Assembly (NCBI GenBank): GCA_010093705.1
Contig: MU006109.1
Span: 1-64,000 of the forward strand
Direction of reading: 5' to 3'
Length of the DNA stretch: 64,000 bases
Source of the DNA: Patellaria atrata CBS 101060
Taxonomy: Eukaryota; Ascomycota; Dothideomycetes; Patellariales; Patellariaceae
Of the stretch, positions 1 to 11,523 are shown in pieces. Below the pieces are notes generated by a model that saw nothing but the letters and a program-made list of their open reading frames with translations, did no database searches and was not told the origin of the DNA. Within the stretch, counting starts at the first letter, position 1; each line of letters begins with the position of its first letter. The translations under genes and the position numbers were made by a program.

Positions 1-740
1 TAGCATGGAATATGAATAAAAAGGGTATTAAATTGATCCATTAATATTGATAAGCCTAATGAAAAGGGAGTTACAACAAAGGAGAGGGAGAATAGAGAGA
101 GGGAGATATTCCATTTCTTCTATTCGGACTTTCTTCGCTTCTTCTCCTTCTTCTTCTTTTAATTGGTTGGAGGGATAGCGCCAGTAGGGACGCATAGATA
201 GAAAGTGACCCCATTAACATTCCTGACCAGCGATTTATATCGCAGGCTGCATTAAAGGAACTAGAAGCGATATAAAAAATCTAATTTGACCGGCTGATTG
301 CGTAAGGTTGATTTTACCTTTCTATCGAATTATATCTGCATTTACTTGAAGATTTACCCTTTACTGATTTGCAGCAAGTTTTTTAAATCAGTAATACCCC
401 TGCTCTTCAGGTGCGCACGGTCCACATTTAAATCAGTTATACATTTACTGATTTAAGCATTGCAGTTAGGTAGGTTTGGCAAAGTGATAGGATACGTATA
501 ACAAAAGGCACTTCAAGTTGACGATACAACTTGCTGACTCCTTGACTTCGGGTAACGCTCACAAAGAGACAAGACGTACTGTATGGAAACAGTGTAACAA
601 GTGAAGTCAAGTTCAAAACCGTAACATCCAAATCTATGGGTAAGATTGATGGTAAGAATAACTACGAAGAATCTAAATACATGAGGGAAAGACCGTCCTT
701 AAATATTCCTATTCTCCATAGTCAATTTGGTTGCCTATAC
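1..740. other. Left-edge non-coding DNA
   Basis: I see no supportable gene here. The stretch is AT-rich with purine-rich runs near 60-110 and a pyrimidine-rich run near 115-165. The short open frames have no recognisable protein character. It leads into the repeat graveyard that starts near 741. Confidence 0.5.
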
Positions 741-741
741 T

Positions 742-853
742 CTGGTCGTTCTGGTCGTTGGTCGTTCTACGCGACCAGCACGACCGGCGACCACTGTCTG
801 GTCGTTTTGGTCGTTGGTCGTTCTCTGCGACCAGTACGACCAACGACCAACGT
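742..853. repeat. Two tandem 56-bp fold-back units
   Basis: Positions 742-797 and 798-853 are two head-to-tail copies of a 56-bp unit. In each unit a TGGTCGTT-rich left arm is followed by a CGACCA-rich right arm, so each copy can fold into a hairpin. A third, diverged copy lies near 2656-2720 in the partner end segment. The repeats sit inside the LTR-like segment and probably belong to that element. Confidence 0.7.
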
Positions 854-1761
854 CTGGGTCACGTGATTCTCTATCACTCGTTTCATCCGCAGTTCTCCCG
901 AGTGGTGTTCCTTTCTTCCCCTCACTCTGTGACGACGTGTCACGATGCTGATCCCGTATTTCCTATGCTGAGTGTTTGGTTTATTTGCAAGAGATCTTTG
1001 CCGGGTCGGACGCGGAAAAGATCTCTAAGCGCTGATTGGTTAAACGGAAGATAGTCGGGCCGAGGCTTGGCAAGGCGGGACTGTTATATGCGGACATTCG
1101 GCCCACGATATTATTGTTCCTTAACTTAATCTCCACACTTAGTAGTTAGTAATAGAGATAGTCAAAATACGATTACTACAGCTATACTACATTGTCACAC
1201 ACTCGTCGTCTGCACGTTCCTACAACTTGTGGCCGTAACACTTTCCTAGCTTACCGGCTCCTATAAACTTTTAGTAGTATATACTTTAAATCTATAACTT
1301 TTCTCTATCTAGCTATAGACCGTTAGCTAGTCGTCCTCTATATTTACTAATCTATCTATATTCCTTATAATAGTGGCTTTTTATATTTCTTATATCCCTA
1401 TTAATATATCCGCACTTCTTTAGTCCCTCTATTATTACTTTTACTATATATCTAAGCTTATTCTTATAGATTGCTAATTCTAGAATCGGATTTAAACTTA
1501 ATACTAGCTAGATCACCTAATCTTCTATTATCGTAAATTCTTTAATACCGGCTGTAAATTAGACTATCTCTCTCCTACTTTTTACGGTTAAGTGCGTATA
1601 CCTTACTACTAGATATATACTACACTACGTTAGTAAATAGCTAATCCGACACTCTTTATAGATTATAATACCGTATCTTAATATATAGTCGAAAAGCTAG
1701 TTAAACTAATCTATAATAATAATAACTCTAACTAATTTTCTTATTAACTACTCCGTAAAGG

Positions 1762-2470
1762 TATAATCGCTAGGAGAGAATACTTCTAGAGAGGCTTACT
1801 CTCTCCTTAGATTAGGAGATAGAGGCCCTTAGTAGTGTGTATAGATGGAAATTTGCCTTATCTAAAGAATTCTAACCTAATATATTAATATAATAGTCTA
1901 GTATTAAAAAACTAGTTAATAAACGAATCTAACTTTATTAAAATATTTATCTAAGTTAATTATACCCTTCTATCGATTTATATCGTAATATATCTAAAGA
2001 TTTTAACCTTAAAACACTTTTAAAAGTAAGAAAGTGTTTTAAGCCCCCGGTTTTCAGAATCTTAGCGCTAAAAAAAAGTGTTTTAGACCTTAAAACACTT
2101 AAGTATTATAGTTAGATATAATCGCTAGGAGAGAATACTTTTAGAGAGGCTTACTCTTCCCTTAGACTAGAAGATAGAGGCCCTTAATAGTGCGTATAGA
2201 TAGAAATTTACCTTATCTAAAGAATTCTAACCTAATATATTAATATAATAGTCTAGTATTAAAAAACTAACTAATAAATAAATCTAATTTTATTAGAATA
2301 TTTATTTAGGTTAATTATACCCTTTTATTAGTTTATATCGTAATATATCTAAAGATTTTAACCTTAAAACACTTTTAAAAGTAAGAAAGTATTTTAAGCC
2401 CCCAGTTTTTAGAATTTTAACGCTAAAAAAAAGTGTTTTAGACCTTAAAATATTTAAGTATTATAATTAA
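1762..2470. repeat. Tandem duplication, period 355 bp
   Basis: Positions 1762-2116 and 2117-2470 are two adjacent copies at an offset of 355 bp. They agree over nearly their whole length and differ mainly by C/T and G/A transitions, the pattern expected from RIP. Each copy contains a fold-back rich in AAAACACTT and AAGTGTTTT. No coding potential is seen. The pair lies between the two LTR-like segments. Confidence 0.75.
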
Positions 2471-2570
2471 AGAATAGATAAAATATTATAGATCTATATT
2501 CTCGTTAGAGATTTATTTTAATACGGTTTAATATACTATCTTAAGTTACCGTTTTATACTATTGTTTTCA

Positions 2571-3078
2571 CCACTATTTTGAATTAGTAAATATCCATTT
2601 ACCCGGTAGCGAGCCTCACCATCTAATAATACATCTAAACGTTTAAGTCACGTGGTACCTTTTGGTCGTTCTAGTCGTTCGGTCGTTTGGTCATTTCTCT
2701 CACGACCGAAACGTCCGCGCGTCCAAACATCCAAGTCACGTGACTCGTTGTTACTCGTTTCACCCGCAGTTCCCCCGAGTGGTCTTCCTTCCTTCCCCTC
2801 ACTCGTTGTCTACATGTTCCTACAACTTATGGCCGTAACATATAATGGAATTAAAAAAAAAAAAAATTAATATTAATAAATTAAGCTATTAGAGACTTTA
2901 TTAAGTATATAAGGGCCCTGAAAAGGGATTTATATATATAGGAAGTTACGCTATAGCTTAAAGGCTACATGCGTAATATTGTAGGTAATACAATATAATG
3001 GAATTAAAAAAAAAAAAAAACCACTATTTTAAACTAGTAAGTATCCATTTACCCGGTAGCGAGCCTCACCATCTAACA
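2571..3078. repeat. 58-bp direct duplication flanking poly-A segments
   Basis: The segment at 2571-2628 recurs at 3021-3078 with a few transitions. Between them are two copies of a TATAATGGAATT stretch followed by a long A-run, at about 2840-2865 and 2994-3020. An A-tract directly abutting the right-hand duplicate resembles the 3' end of a poly-A-tailed retroposon. A 58-bp target duplication would be long, so an unequal duplication is equally possible. Confidence 0.4.
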
Positions 3079-3416
3079 CTATCACTAGGCCTTCCATCTC
3101 ATCACTTTGGTCATCAATTGCTCCACCATCTTGAGGCTGCATTGTCTACAGCAATCAGAAATGGTTTTGCGACGACTTCTTGATTTGAATGATATGCATT
3201 TCAACTGTAAGGCAAATGATAAGATTTCTTTAAAGAAATCCTAGCACTATTTTTTAGTTCTTACTGTTGGTACTATTTTCGTTATTTTCTAAGATATAGA
3301 TTTCATACTGTTCCGTCCTTTTTGGTACACACCTGCAGTATATAACAACTAGATAGAACCACTCTTTAAGAATCAAGAATGCATCTTTTCAGGTACCGCA
3401 GCAATCCGACAACCCC
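3079..3416. other. Intergenic, nothing recognised
   Basis: AT-rich sequence between the repeat block and the 3' end of the RBR ligase gene. It probably holds that gene's 3' untranslated region. Confidence 0.4.
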
Positions 3417-4813
3417 CTAAGTCCGATGGCGGCGGCACTCTTCGCACGCTCTAATATGACAACGACGACATTGTAGTATATACTTCCAATGATGGGCGTA
3501 ACATATTTCACATCTAAAACCTCTCCGTGGCGCATCAAAGATACGTTCAAATCGTCCAGGATGATTACACTCATGAGTCTCAAGAATTTCTTGTCTCATT
3601 GCCTCAACTGTACGATTTCGTTCGTGGACGGGTAATGGTTGGTGAGCCTCGCGTTGAACTAATTCATCCACACGTTCCATCAGGTTTTGCTCATCCCATC
3701 TGTCGCAAGTGCAGTTCTTCCACTCTACGCCGCAGTGATAGCAGAATTCCGCTTTGCATAAGCAACTGGTAGAAGATTAGCGACAAACGATACAACGGTT
3801 GGAAATGAGTCATACGTCATGTGGTAACAGCCGCGGTCGAGAGAGACGAGCATCCGACATTGATAGCAACGCTGCCATCCTAAATCCCTACCAAGCTGAA
3901 GCGTGGCCTGAGTGAAAACATCATCGGGACATTCACCATCGTGAACCTGTCCTTTACACTGGATACACGTTTGTGTATAGCAATGCTGGCATTCTGCAAT
4001 CTCAACTTTATACTGTTCTGGGAGAATGAATTTCCCGCATTGGTTGTTGCTGCAATAAGTCCTGTTCCCTGAAGTAAACTCAATCTTGGCTGATGTAAAC
4101 GTTTCTTTCTCTTCATCCGACATCGATCCCTCTATCGCGTCTATAGAGATTGTTTCTTTGCAGCATCTAGGCGGAAATAGGGATTGATCTTTCGTCGACC
4201 TCATGAATAGGTCTTTCAGACAGTTTCGACAATATATATGGCCACACTGAAGACGAATGATTTCCGCGAACGGATAATCTGAAACGCAGACAACACATTG
4301 ATGCGTGGTTTGGAATTTCTGTGCTTGGCGCCTTAAGTAAGGGACGGAAGGTCCTGGATTGTTTTCCTCATCATCAGACAGATCGTAACCCACGGGAAGA
4401 AAATTAGCTCCTTCGATATGACGACCGAAGGGGTATCTAGGCACATCTGCAACATATACGGGAGGTGAGTCGATTTCCTCTTGGAACTTATCGAATTGAA
4501 GCGCAAAATGCCTGTCTTGCTGAGCTTGCGTTTCTTCGTGGATAGTGATTATCTTCCCGTCTGCATCCACGGCTGATGCAATGCTATGAGCCAATATATT
4601 ATCCTTTAGAACGCATATCTGACTCTGAATCTCGGCTTGGTATAGAGTACGAGCAACCTCGAAGTCCGAGGGATCGTCGATGGCACGTTTTCCCTTTGAT
4701 TTGTGAACACTGATTTCTACTTCCTGTAGCTCAAGAGTAAGGATAGTAATACAATCATGAAGAGATGCTGGATCTATAGGTTGAGATGTGGTGGTGGTCT
4801 CCATGCCGGCCAT
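3417..4813 (-). CDS. RBR-type E3 ubiquitin-protein ligase
   Basis: Two exons, 4813-3816 and 3765-3417, separated by a 50-bp intron (3766-3815, GTATGA..CTACCAG), give 448 aa. RING1 begins at CVVC (residues 173-176) and continues through CGHIYCRNC. An in-between-RING domain follows (Cys 254-295). RING2 opens with CYQC (316-319) and GCYHMT, where Cys329 occupies the catalytic position of RBR ligases; splicing restores the remaining RING2 cysteines. The C-terminal exon has the CNHPGRF and FRCEICYAHHW region common in fungal RBR proteins. The family accepts ubiquitin from an E2 on the RING2 cysteine. Substrates cannot be inferred. It flanks the triterpenoid cluster but has no obvious pathway role. 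The fold and splice are well supported. Confidence 0.9.
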
Positions 4814-5179
4814 TCTGGCGTTAAGGGTGAATCTTATTCAAGGTCGGGTCTCGATTCAAATCTCCAATTTGAAAAATGTATCGTGGTCGAAAAAACTGCG
4901 AATCGAGTTTAACTAAAAAGAGAGTTAATAATGTCATTCGGCATTATGGTTTACGTCGGTTGATGGTGTGTCTCCACTTTTTTTCCAACTCTTTTGCGGT
5001 ACCTTTGACCCTTTGATACTTTTTTTATTGATAATGGCAGCGTATTTGTGTGCGTTTTAAAGTCAGGATTTTACAAAGATTGCTCTAGTAATAACTGTGG
5101 AAGTAGTACTTGACTATATTTATATATTTAATGATAATATACGGTCGCAATAATTACCTAGAAAGCTAAAAAAGATAAC
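4814..5179. other. Intergenic: RBR ligase promoter and P450 3' end
   Basis: Both neighbours are on the minus strand, so this 366-bp gap should hold the RBR gene promoter and the P450 3' region. No specific site is recognised. Confidence 0.4.
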
Positions 5180-6787
5180 TTACGGAGTAAGATCTATAGG
5201 GTAACGTTTACTGATAATAAGCCGACAGTCACGATCAGGATGCGTTGGAGCAAAGACAATATGACATTTAGAAGGCATAACCAGCGGGTTTCCATATTCA
5301 TCCACATTTGTCGGTGAATATATGGCGTCCTTAGGTAGAGAGAATTCGTAGTCTTTCAGTAGGTTTGCTAGGATGGTCATCATTTCAGCCCATGCCAAGT
5401 TACGACCAATACAGCTCCGAGCGCCGTAGGAGAATGCGAAGAGGTTGCGCTTGGAAGCTTCGTTATTCAAAAATCGATCCGGAAGGAATTTCTCGGGCTT
5501 TTCCCAGGTATCTGCGCGGTAATTCATTGCTATGAGGTTGAAGGCAATATCCGTCTGCGGCGGAAGATAATGACCTTGCAGGGTGATACTCTTTGTAGAC
5601 GAAAATCTGGGCATGAATCCTGAAGTTATAGGGGAGTACCTGAGCATCTCATATAGGAATGACTCGAGGAACGGGAGACTACGGCGACATTCGGCAAACG
5701 TAACGAGGTGCTCGAGAGAAAATTGGCTGCGCACCTCATCCTGAGCCCGCTTCAAATATTCCGGATATAGCGTCAATAGGTGGAGAGACCAGGTGAGCGA
5801 GGCAGATGTTGTTTCACTGCCAGCTAGTTGCATTCCAACGCTCTCAGCTTGCACTTCGACTGATGACATCTTTATCTTTGACTCTGGGTCTTCAGCGTCT
5901 ATGAATGCTTGGAGCATGTCAGCTGGCTTTTCGACAAGGTCAGTGCCAACAAGTAAGTCCTTGCGCTTAGCCACTGAGTCTCGACTGTATCGGACAAACT
6001 CATCGTATAAACGGATCCAGCGTCGAATCAACATGGAAAAGGGGAAAACTAGTAGCAAGTTAAAGTGGATCCGGACGCCAACATAGACAGCAGTGGCAGC
6101 TATCCAGTCGACGACTGTTAGGTCATTTGTAGCTAAGGAGCCACTTTCTTTACCAATTTCCCTTCCGAACGCGAGCGCACTCATTATGTCGAAGGTGGCC
6201 AGTTGAGTATCATGACGGTAATTGATTACGATAGGCTTATCACTATTCTGTTTTATCAACTTATCCCATTTCTCTTTGATCGCTAGGATGCCGTTACGAA
6301 GGATAAGTGGTTCCATTTTTGCGATGTAATTCAGGTTAAAATATGGATTGATCTGGCGGCGCCGACGGCTGGCAAGTGAAACGTCGTTGAAGGTAACAAT
6401 ATTGGCCATAACAGGGTCATTCAAACCATGGTAAACATCGATCTTCTGGAACTCGTGAGATCCTAGTACAGCTCGAACATCTTGAGGATGACTGATGCAG
6501 ACAGTATTAGGCTTAGATACGTAGATATCGCCATATGTGCGGTAGTCAGCCAGAGCAGCTGCAAAGACTCTTGCCGGAGTCCGATTAAATATTGCCCGGA
6601 GTGATGTTATACGCGCGAAAAATGGACCCCGAATGTGACGCAACGGCGAGAAGAAGTAAGCCTTAATGATTCGCCACAATAATATGAGCAAGAATATGTA
6701 CACTAAAAGTCGTGGATGTCCAATGTCGCGGACTTTTGTGTAGGCGTCGGCAAGACGGTCCAGCCAGTCGTTACTTATGATACCCAT
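5180..6787 (-). CDS. Cytochrome P450, fusidane-cluster type (CYP5081-like)
   Basis: A single uninterrupted 535-aa reading frame. An N-terminal hydrophobic anchor (about residues 27-46) suggests membership of the ER membrane. The I-helix carries AGSETT (322-327), the K-helix EMLR (380-383), the PERF-like region is DRF near 437, and the heme loop is FSYGARSCIGR with axial Cys459. All hallmark residues are present, so the enzyme is probably active with a P450 reductase. It is clearly paralogous to the P450s at 18244 and 20488: shared blocks include GDIYV, ISHP, RRRRQI and [12 protein letters not shown]. The CYP5081 label is inferred from its partnership with a protostadienol synthase, because helvolic acid P450s belong to that family. 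Which carbon it oxidises cannot be read from sequence. Confidence 0.88.
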   Translation of the reverse strand: MGIISNDWLDRLADAYTKVRDIGHPRLLVYIFLLILLWRIIKAYFFSPLRHIRGPFFARITSLRAIFNRTPARVFAAALADYRTYGDIYVSKPNTVCISHPQDVRAVLGSHEFQKIDVYHGLNDPVMANIVTFNDVSLASRRRRQINPYFNLNYIAKMEPLILRNGILAIKEKWDKLIKQNSDKPIVINYRHDTQLATFDIMSALAFGREIGKESGSLATNDLTVVDWIAATAVYVGVRIHFNLLLVFPFSMLIRRWIRLYDEFVRYSRDSVAKRKDLLVGTDLVEKPADMLQAFIDAEDPESKIKMSSVEVQAESVGMQLAGSETTSASLTWSLHLLTLYPEYLKRAQDEVRSQFSLEHLVTFAECRRSLPFLESFLYEMLRYSPITSGFMPRFSSTKSITLQGHYLPPQTDIAFNLIAMNYRADTWEKPEKFLPDRFLNNEASKRNLFAFSYGARSCIGRNLAWAEMMTILANLLKDYEFSLPKDAIYSPTNVDEYGNPLVMPSKCHIVFAPTHPDRDCRLIISKRYPIDLTP

Positions 6788-7784
6788 CAGTGATTGTAGG
6801 TGGATTGTAGAGCAAAGGACGAAAACAAGCAGACCATATCTAGCAGTTAGGTCATAAAATCTAGTAGAACACGGTCGGTGAATATATAGCTCTGTCTAAA
6901 TTTCTACGACGAATACATATATTACCATATCTGTGCCGCGTCTAAAGCAAGTGGCATGGTTTCCTTTGCAGGAGATCGACACGATCAAGCTTATATTCGC
7001 CGCTGCAGCTAATATACCGCGAAAGTCCTTACCACCGACAGGAGGAAGTACTGTACAACCGGTTGTTGTGGGGCGTCGCCACCTGATGAAACGGCACGAA
7101 GTAACATTCTGTAGTCGGTGTAAGCTTGTACGGTCGTACAGTAGACGAGTACTGTAACAAGGGATCATCAACAGATAAGTGAAACCGTATTGTATATCAA
7201 GTTGACAACAGTGTGGGATGAGTTACGGTATGTTTGTCGCGTCCACTTGTTTCTAGTTTGTCAACGCTGGGAGCTCTATCTAATCTACCTAAGATCTCAT
7301 CTCCGGTGATTGACCGTTAACACGTAACTTCATCACCACCAGATCTCCGTTCTATAAAACACGCTCTGTAAGAGACCACCCTAATATTTCCTGGCTAACC
7401 TTGAGCTGTAGATTAGATGTCTCCTCTACTTTCTCCTTGCTCTCATCACTTCGCACATTGCGGCAGTGAAGAGCTCGATCGGCAATGGTTATGAATCTTT
7501 GGCCTTCTCAAACGGAACGTTGCATGTATAACGACAAATACTCGAGATGGTACCTCGTCGTGCGCGCACTTTGAAATGGGAACTCGAGATGGGCACCCAC
7601 CCAATGTTAGGAGTGCGTGTCAATCGTGTCGAAACAGACCTAAGAGGAATGGGATATGTCCGCAGAATATACAACAGGCATTTTTCTCACCAAAGCATGA
7701 TTTTGAAAGGTAAGTACCGTTTGAAGGCTCGATTAATCATACTTTAGATTTGAAATAGGGGAGCCTTGGTCCTTTATTCTACGC
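6788..7784. other. Intergenic between two cluster P450s
   Basis: About 1 kb between the start of one minus-strand P450 and the end of the next. It should hold the promoter of the 5180-6787 gene near its right-hand start. Short frames here have no protein character, and no remnant or site is recognised. Confidence 0.4.
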
Positions 7785-9520
7785 CTACACTTTCCGTTCG
7801 CGCTTCTTGAATAACACCTTTCCTGTTGGGTCAGTGGAAATCCCTAATCCATTTATCCTATTCTCGGGCCTCAATCCCGATTCTATCTTGACGTGGTAAT
7901 GTAATAAGATGTGGGAGAGCAGAATCTTGATCTCGTTACCGGCAAAGAATCTTCCAGGGCAAGCGTGTACGCCGTGACCAAAACTTAGCGAGTCCGGACC
8001 TGTCATGGCGAATTGATGCTTGTTTTCGGAGCCGGGGACTGCGCGCAGCTTTGCAAAGCGGAAACCGTCGAACGTTTCTGGATCATTCCAAAGTGTGCCA
8101 TCTCGCGTGACGCCCCAGGAGGGAACTGCGATGGAAGTGCCTTTTGGAAGGACGGTACCATCTGACAATGTGATATGAGACATTACTAGGCGCCTCATAG
8201 CGACTGTTTGGTAGGACTATTAGTACTGTCTCCGAAGCGAGTTATTGGGTTGTCAAACCTAGCCCTGGGGGACTCAGCCTCTGGGATTCCTTAATAAAGC
8301 TGTCGAGTTTTCGTAATTTTATCATTGATACTTTGGTCATTTTCTCTCCTGTCTCCGCTAGGACGCTCTCGATCTCTTCACACAGTGGCTCAAGATACTC
8401 TGGGTGTGCACACAGGTCGTAGAGGCAATGACACACCTTCACCATCTTATTGTTAGCCAAATATCGCACTCTGTAAGACATAATTTCTTAGCTCTTGTTG
8501 ACAGCGGTTCACATACAGTCGTACTCGTGGTATCTGAATTTCATTTAGCTTGCATTTGATTAAACAGTCACTGATTGGAGTAAATTTACGAATTGCAGCC
8601 ATGCTCAGAGTCAACTGAATATCAGCTTGCCTATCTACTGAGCTTTCTCGTGTTCCTGTCGCGTTCTCTAAGGCCCATTGAATCATATCATCTGGCCGCT
8701 TAAAGTTTGGGTCTTTCATATCCTTCACGCGTCGCTGTATGATTGGCGTCAAAAGACGCACTGCCTCAGCCCTGTGCCTTTTTATCGCTCGGGTTTCTGG
8801 GCTAAACGGAACAACAAAGGGCCGTTTCCACGCTGGGATCGATGCAAACTTCTGAGAGGCCATGAAGCTTACAATGGTGAAATTGATCGAGATTCTGATC
8901 CAATCTTCATTGCGATTCAGCGGCAAGCCAACAAACACACGACCTGATATCAATGCCACTATACGAAGAAGAGCAGGATAGAGGTAAACTGGAGTCCATT
9001 CCTCGCAGGCGCCGATGTTGCGATCAGCTGCAAATTCCATCTCATCCTGCAGTGCCTCTAGAGTTTTGCTAATGTAACGCGTTAGATCCACTTTCACGGT
9101 ACTGACCATGGTTTTACTATTATGGCCGATGCCAGTGTAACGGCCTTGAAAGAGATTGCGAATCTCCTGCTTGCTGCTCAGTTGCCATTCTGGCAGAGAT
9201 TTGATTTCATTGATGAACTTGAGCGGGATCAGGGTAAGGAGACGACCTTGGACTTGAAGCTGAAAAGGCTGATCGGGATACTGTGTTTACTTAGCGGCGG
9301 TTTACCTAATACATTGAAGAACTTTGAGTACCTTTTCGTACCCAGCCTTGACCACAGGTCGAAAGTCTGAAGACCCTTCGGGAAGAGTCATAATGGGTAG
9401 ATCCAGCAGCTTCTTTTGCCATGGAATGAAGCTTTTTCCAAGATAAAGAACAACCAGGATTGAGAATACAACCAAGATTACTGGAGAGGACATAAATGGA
9501 AAAAACATGACCCTATCCAT
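7785..9520 (-). CDS. Cytochrome P450, CYP68-like, five exons with a 17-nt microexon
   Basis: Exons 9520-9332, 9280-8590, 8533-8517, 8436-8259 and 8203-7785 splice in frame to about 497 aa; an upstream ATG at 9586 would add 22 residues. Introns are 51, 56, 80 and 55 bp with GT..AG ends. The 17-nt third exon encodes the core of the I-helix, joining MAAI to HTTSTT, which matches the HTTT-type I-helix of the CYP68 group rather than AGxDTT. The K-helix is ESQR and the heme loop FGHGVHACPGR. A membrane anchor lies near the N-terminus (VILVVFSILVVLYLG). CYP68 enzymes include gibberellin and other terpenoid oxidases. This type is unlike the three other P450s in the cluster, so it may provide a distinct oxidation. 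An intact gene is favoured over a pseudogene because all junctions keep phase. Confidence 0.82.
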
Positions 9521-9586
9521 AATTTTGATATTCTTTATAGAGATCTTGGTGATAAATTTCGAAATTGATGTCGAAGAAGAGAGCAA

Positions 9587-10309
9587 TTTGAACCCGTCTT
9601 TACTATCTTACAACTTACAAGACAAAAATATAAGTTAACTTTTCTACTCGGAACATACCTAGACGAGGTGCAAACGGTAAATACATTCATATAGTGGAAG
9701 GGGAGAGCTGATTTCTATATGCGGTAGGTTACATTTTGTTGCAGAATATTCCATTCGCCAATGCAAGAGGGACAGGGTCCCCTGGGGATGATTACGTCGG
9801 ACGGCCCTAGTTTAGAATTTCCTCCTTTCCGGAAAGCAAAAGCTCTCTAATTGCTTAGCTCTCTATCCACTTATACTTTGTGCAGGTAAGAGTTCATAAT
9901 TGACGATCTATCTCCATCAGCGGGACAAATTTGTGTACAGAGCTAGCCGAGAATTTTAAGTTACTTGCAGGGCTCATGTTAATGTTGAGGTCGTCCATTA
10001 CCCTTGAACAAACTTTTTTCGGAGCATAAATTAACAAATCAGAATTCTCGCCGTCTCCACTGTGGGCTACTGTCGAAATGCTTGAACGATGCTTGAAAGA
10101 CGGATAGATGGAGACCTTGTGGCGTGGAGTATTTGGATCGAAGCTACCGGGACGTAGATAACGGAAGCATTCAATGGAAATACGATATGAACTGTTATGA
10201 ACCGGGTAGATCTAAGCAAATTTGGCGTAAAAGCTTCTTCGGTTAAAGGTTGGAACCTATATCGAAACCGTGACCATTAGCAGCCTTCCCGCCAACAACT
10301 ACATCAAAA
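9587..10309. promoter_or_regulatory. Divergent promoter region, CYP68-like P450 / extended SDR
   Basis: A 723-bp gap between two genes that diverge from it (P450 on minus, SDR on plus). Shared upstream DNA is common for co-regulated cluster genes. I do not recognise a specific factor site. Confidence 0.4.
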
Positions 10310-11523
10310 ATGGTAGCAGCGAAGAATCAGATGTCTCAGCCAAGTAACAACGATGTTCTAGTAATTACAGGAATCAACGGTTACATAGCAAGTGTTCTCG
10401 GCTACGCACTCCTCAAGAAAGGATATCATATACGTGGTACCGTAAGAAGCTTGGAAAAGGCGAAACCGTTGCTTGAAGGAGTCTATGCCCCGTATAAAGA
10501 CCGCGTGCAGATCTATCAGGTGCCAGATATCACAGCAGATGGGGCCTTTGACGAGGTTGTAAAAGGTGAGAAGTGAATCCAGTATGGAAACTTACTGCTT
10601 GGAACAAGAAGTTTTGAGCATGTAGATTAACCATTGTTCTACCTATATGGAAGAGTTCTTGACTCACATAACATCTTGTAGGTGCCCATGGGATTTTTCA
10701 TATTGCTTCCCCTGTCGGTATGTCACTCAAAACGTATGACGAAGCCATCAAACCTGCAATTCGCGGCTCTACTGGTATCCTTTCCTCTACCTTAGCCCAC
10801 GCCGGTCCTCAGCTAAGGGCAGTCGTCGTAACCTCTTCGATCGCTTCCCTCTTTTCTGGCCGGCCAGGACCGGGAGAAATCATTACTGAAGCATCTCGAC
10901 CAAACCTCGACCTGTTAACTCTACGCGTTCGGCTCGAAGCGGGTGAGATCAAAGCACCAGTTTATGCCCTCTCAAAGATTGCCGCCGATGTCGCTGTCTG
11001 GAAGTGGTATGAAACGAAGAAGCCCCCATTTTCCTTATGCTCTATTCACCCGTCCTTGGTAATTGGGCCACCTGTAACTATCCCCTGCTCCGGTGACGCA
11101 CTCTGTGAGACGCTTCACCCACTGTGGGAGATATTTTCCGGAAAATCCTTGACGCGACTTCCGACTTTGGGTAGTGGCCTTTACGTCGACATCCGTGATG
11201 TGGTTGATATGCATTGCTTTGGATATGAGCATCCCGAAGTTGTTGATGGGCATAGGTTCATCGCTTCCGGTGGATTCGGACCGGCTCAAGCTATCGCGGA
11301 TATTTTGCACGCGGCGTATCCTATGCGAGAGGGAAAGATGCCGAAAGGGAAACCGGGGGAGGGTTATATTGGTTTTCAGGATGGAAAGGTAGGAAAGGTT
11401 CAACCGATAGAAGGTGCCGTAACAATCAGTAGCAAAAAAGCAGAGAAAATGATGGGAATTAATTGGGTTGACTTTAGGGATAGTGTAAGAGATACCGCCA
11501 AAGCTCTTGAAGTTCTCCTATAA
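10310..11523 (+). CDS. Extended short-chain dehydrogenase (dihydroflavonol reductase / 3-beta-HSD-like)
   Basis: Exons 10310-10565 and 10682-11523 (intron 10566-10681, 116 bp) give 365 aa. The NAD(P) loop is TGINGYIA (20-27), the family signature continues at GAHGIFHIASPV (86-97), and the catalytic pair is YALSK (Tyr180, Lys184) with a preceding TSS. Length and motifs fit extended SDRs of the DFR/cinnamoyl-CoA-reductase/3-beta-HSD group. Sterol C-4 decarboxylases (ERG26) share this fold. In a fusidane pathway an SDR is needed to oxidise the 3-OH during C-4 demethylation and possibly to reset C-3 stereochemistry. That role is inference; substrate cannot be read from sequence. Confidence 0.82.

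Larger units (their letters stand above)
741..2840 (-). mobile_element. LTR retroelement fossil, probably Ty1/copia-like
   Basis: Two related end segments lie at about 741-1240 and 2658-2840. Both terminate, read on the minus strand, with TGTTACGGCC, a TG start typical of LTRs, followed by a shared stretch ending in a GTTCCTACAACTT-type segment. The right-hand copy is much shorter than the left. The sequence between them (about 1241-2657) is very AT-rich and has no recognisable gag or pol coding. The family assignment rests only on the terminus. The element is broken, with many transition-type changes and no usable reading frame, and looks old. It is consistent with a RIP-decayed, possibly non-autonomous copy. 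Confidence 0.5.

Noticed and set aside
1241-2657. A centromere-like AT-rich block
   Set aside because: It is only about 1.4 kb, lies between two LTR-like segments and is made of a RIP-decayed tandem duplication, which explains the base composition.
7785-9520. The CYP68-like P450 as a frameshifted pseudogene
   Set aside because: A 17-nt microexon with good splice sites on both sides restores frame, length and the family I-helix, so an intact gene explains the data better.
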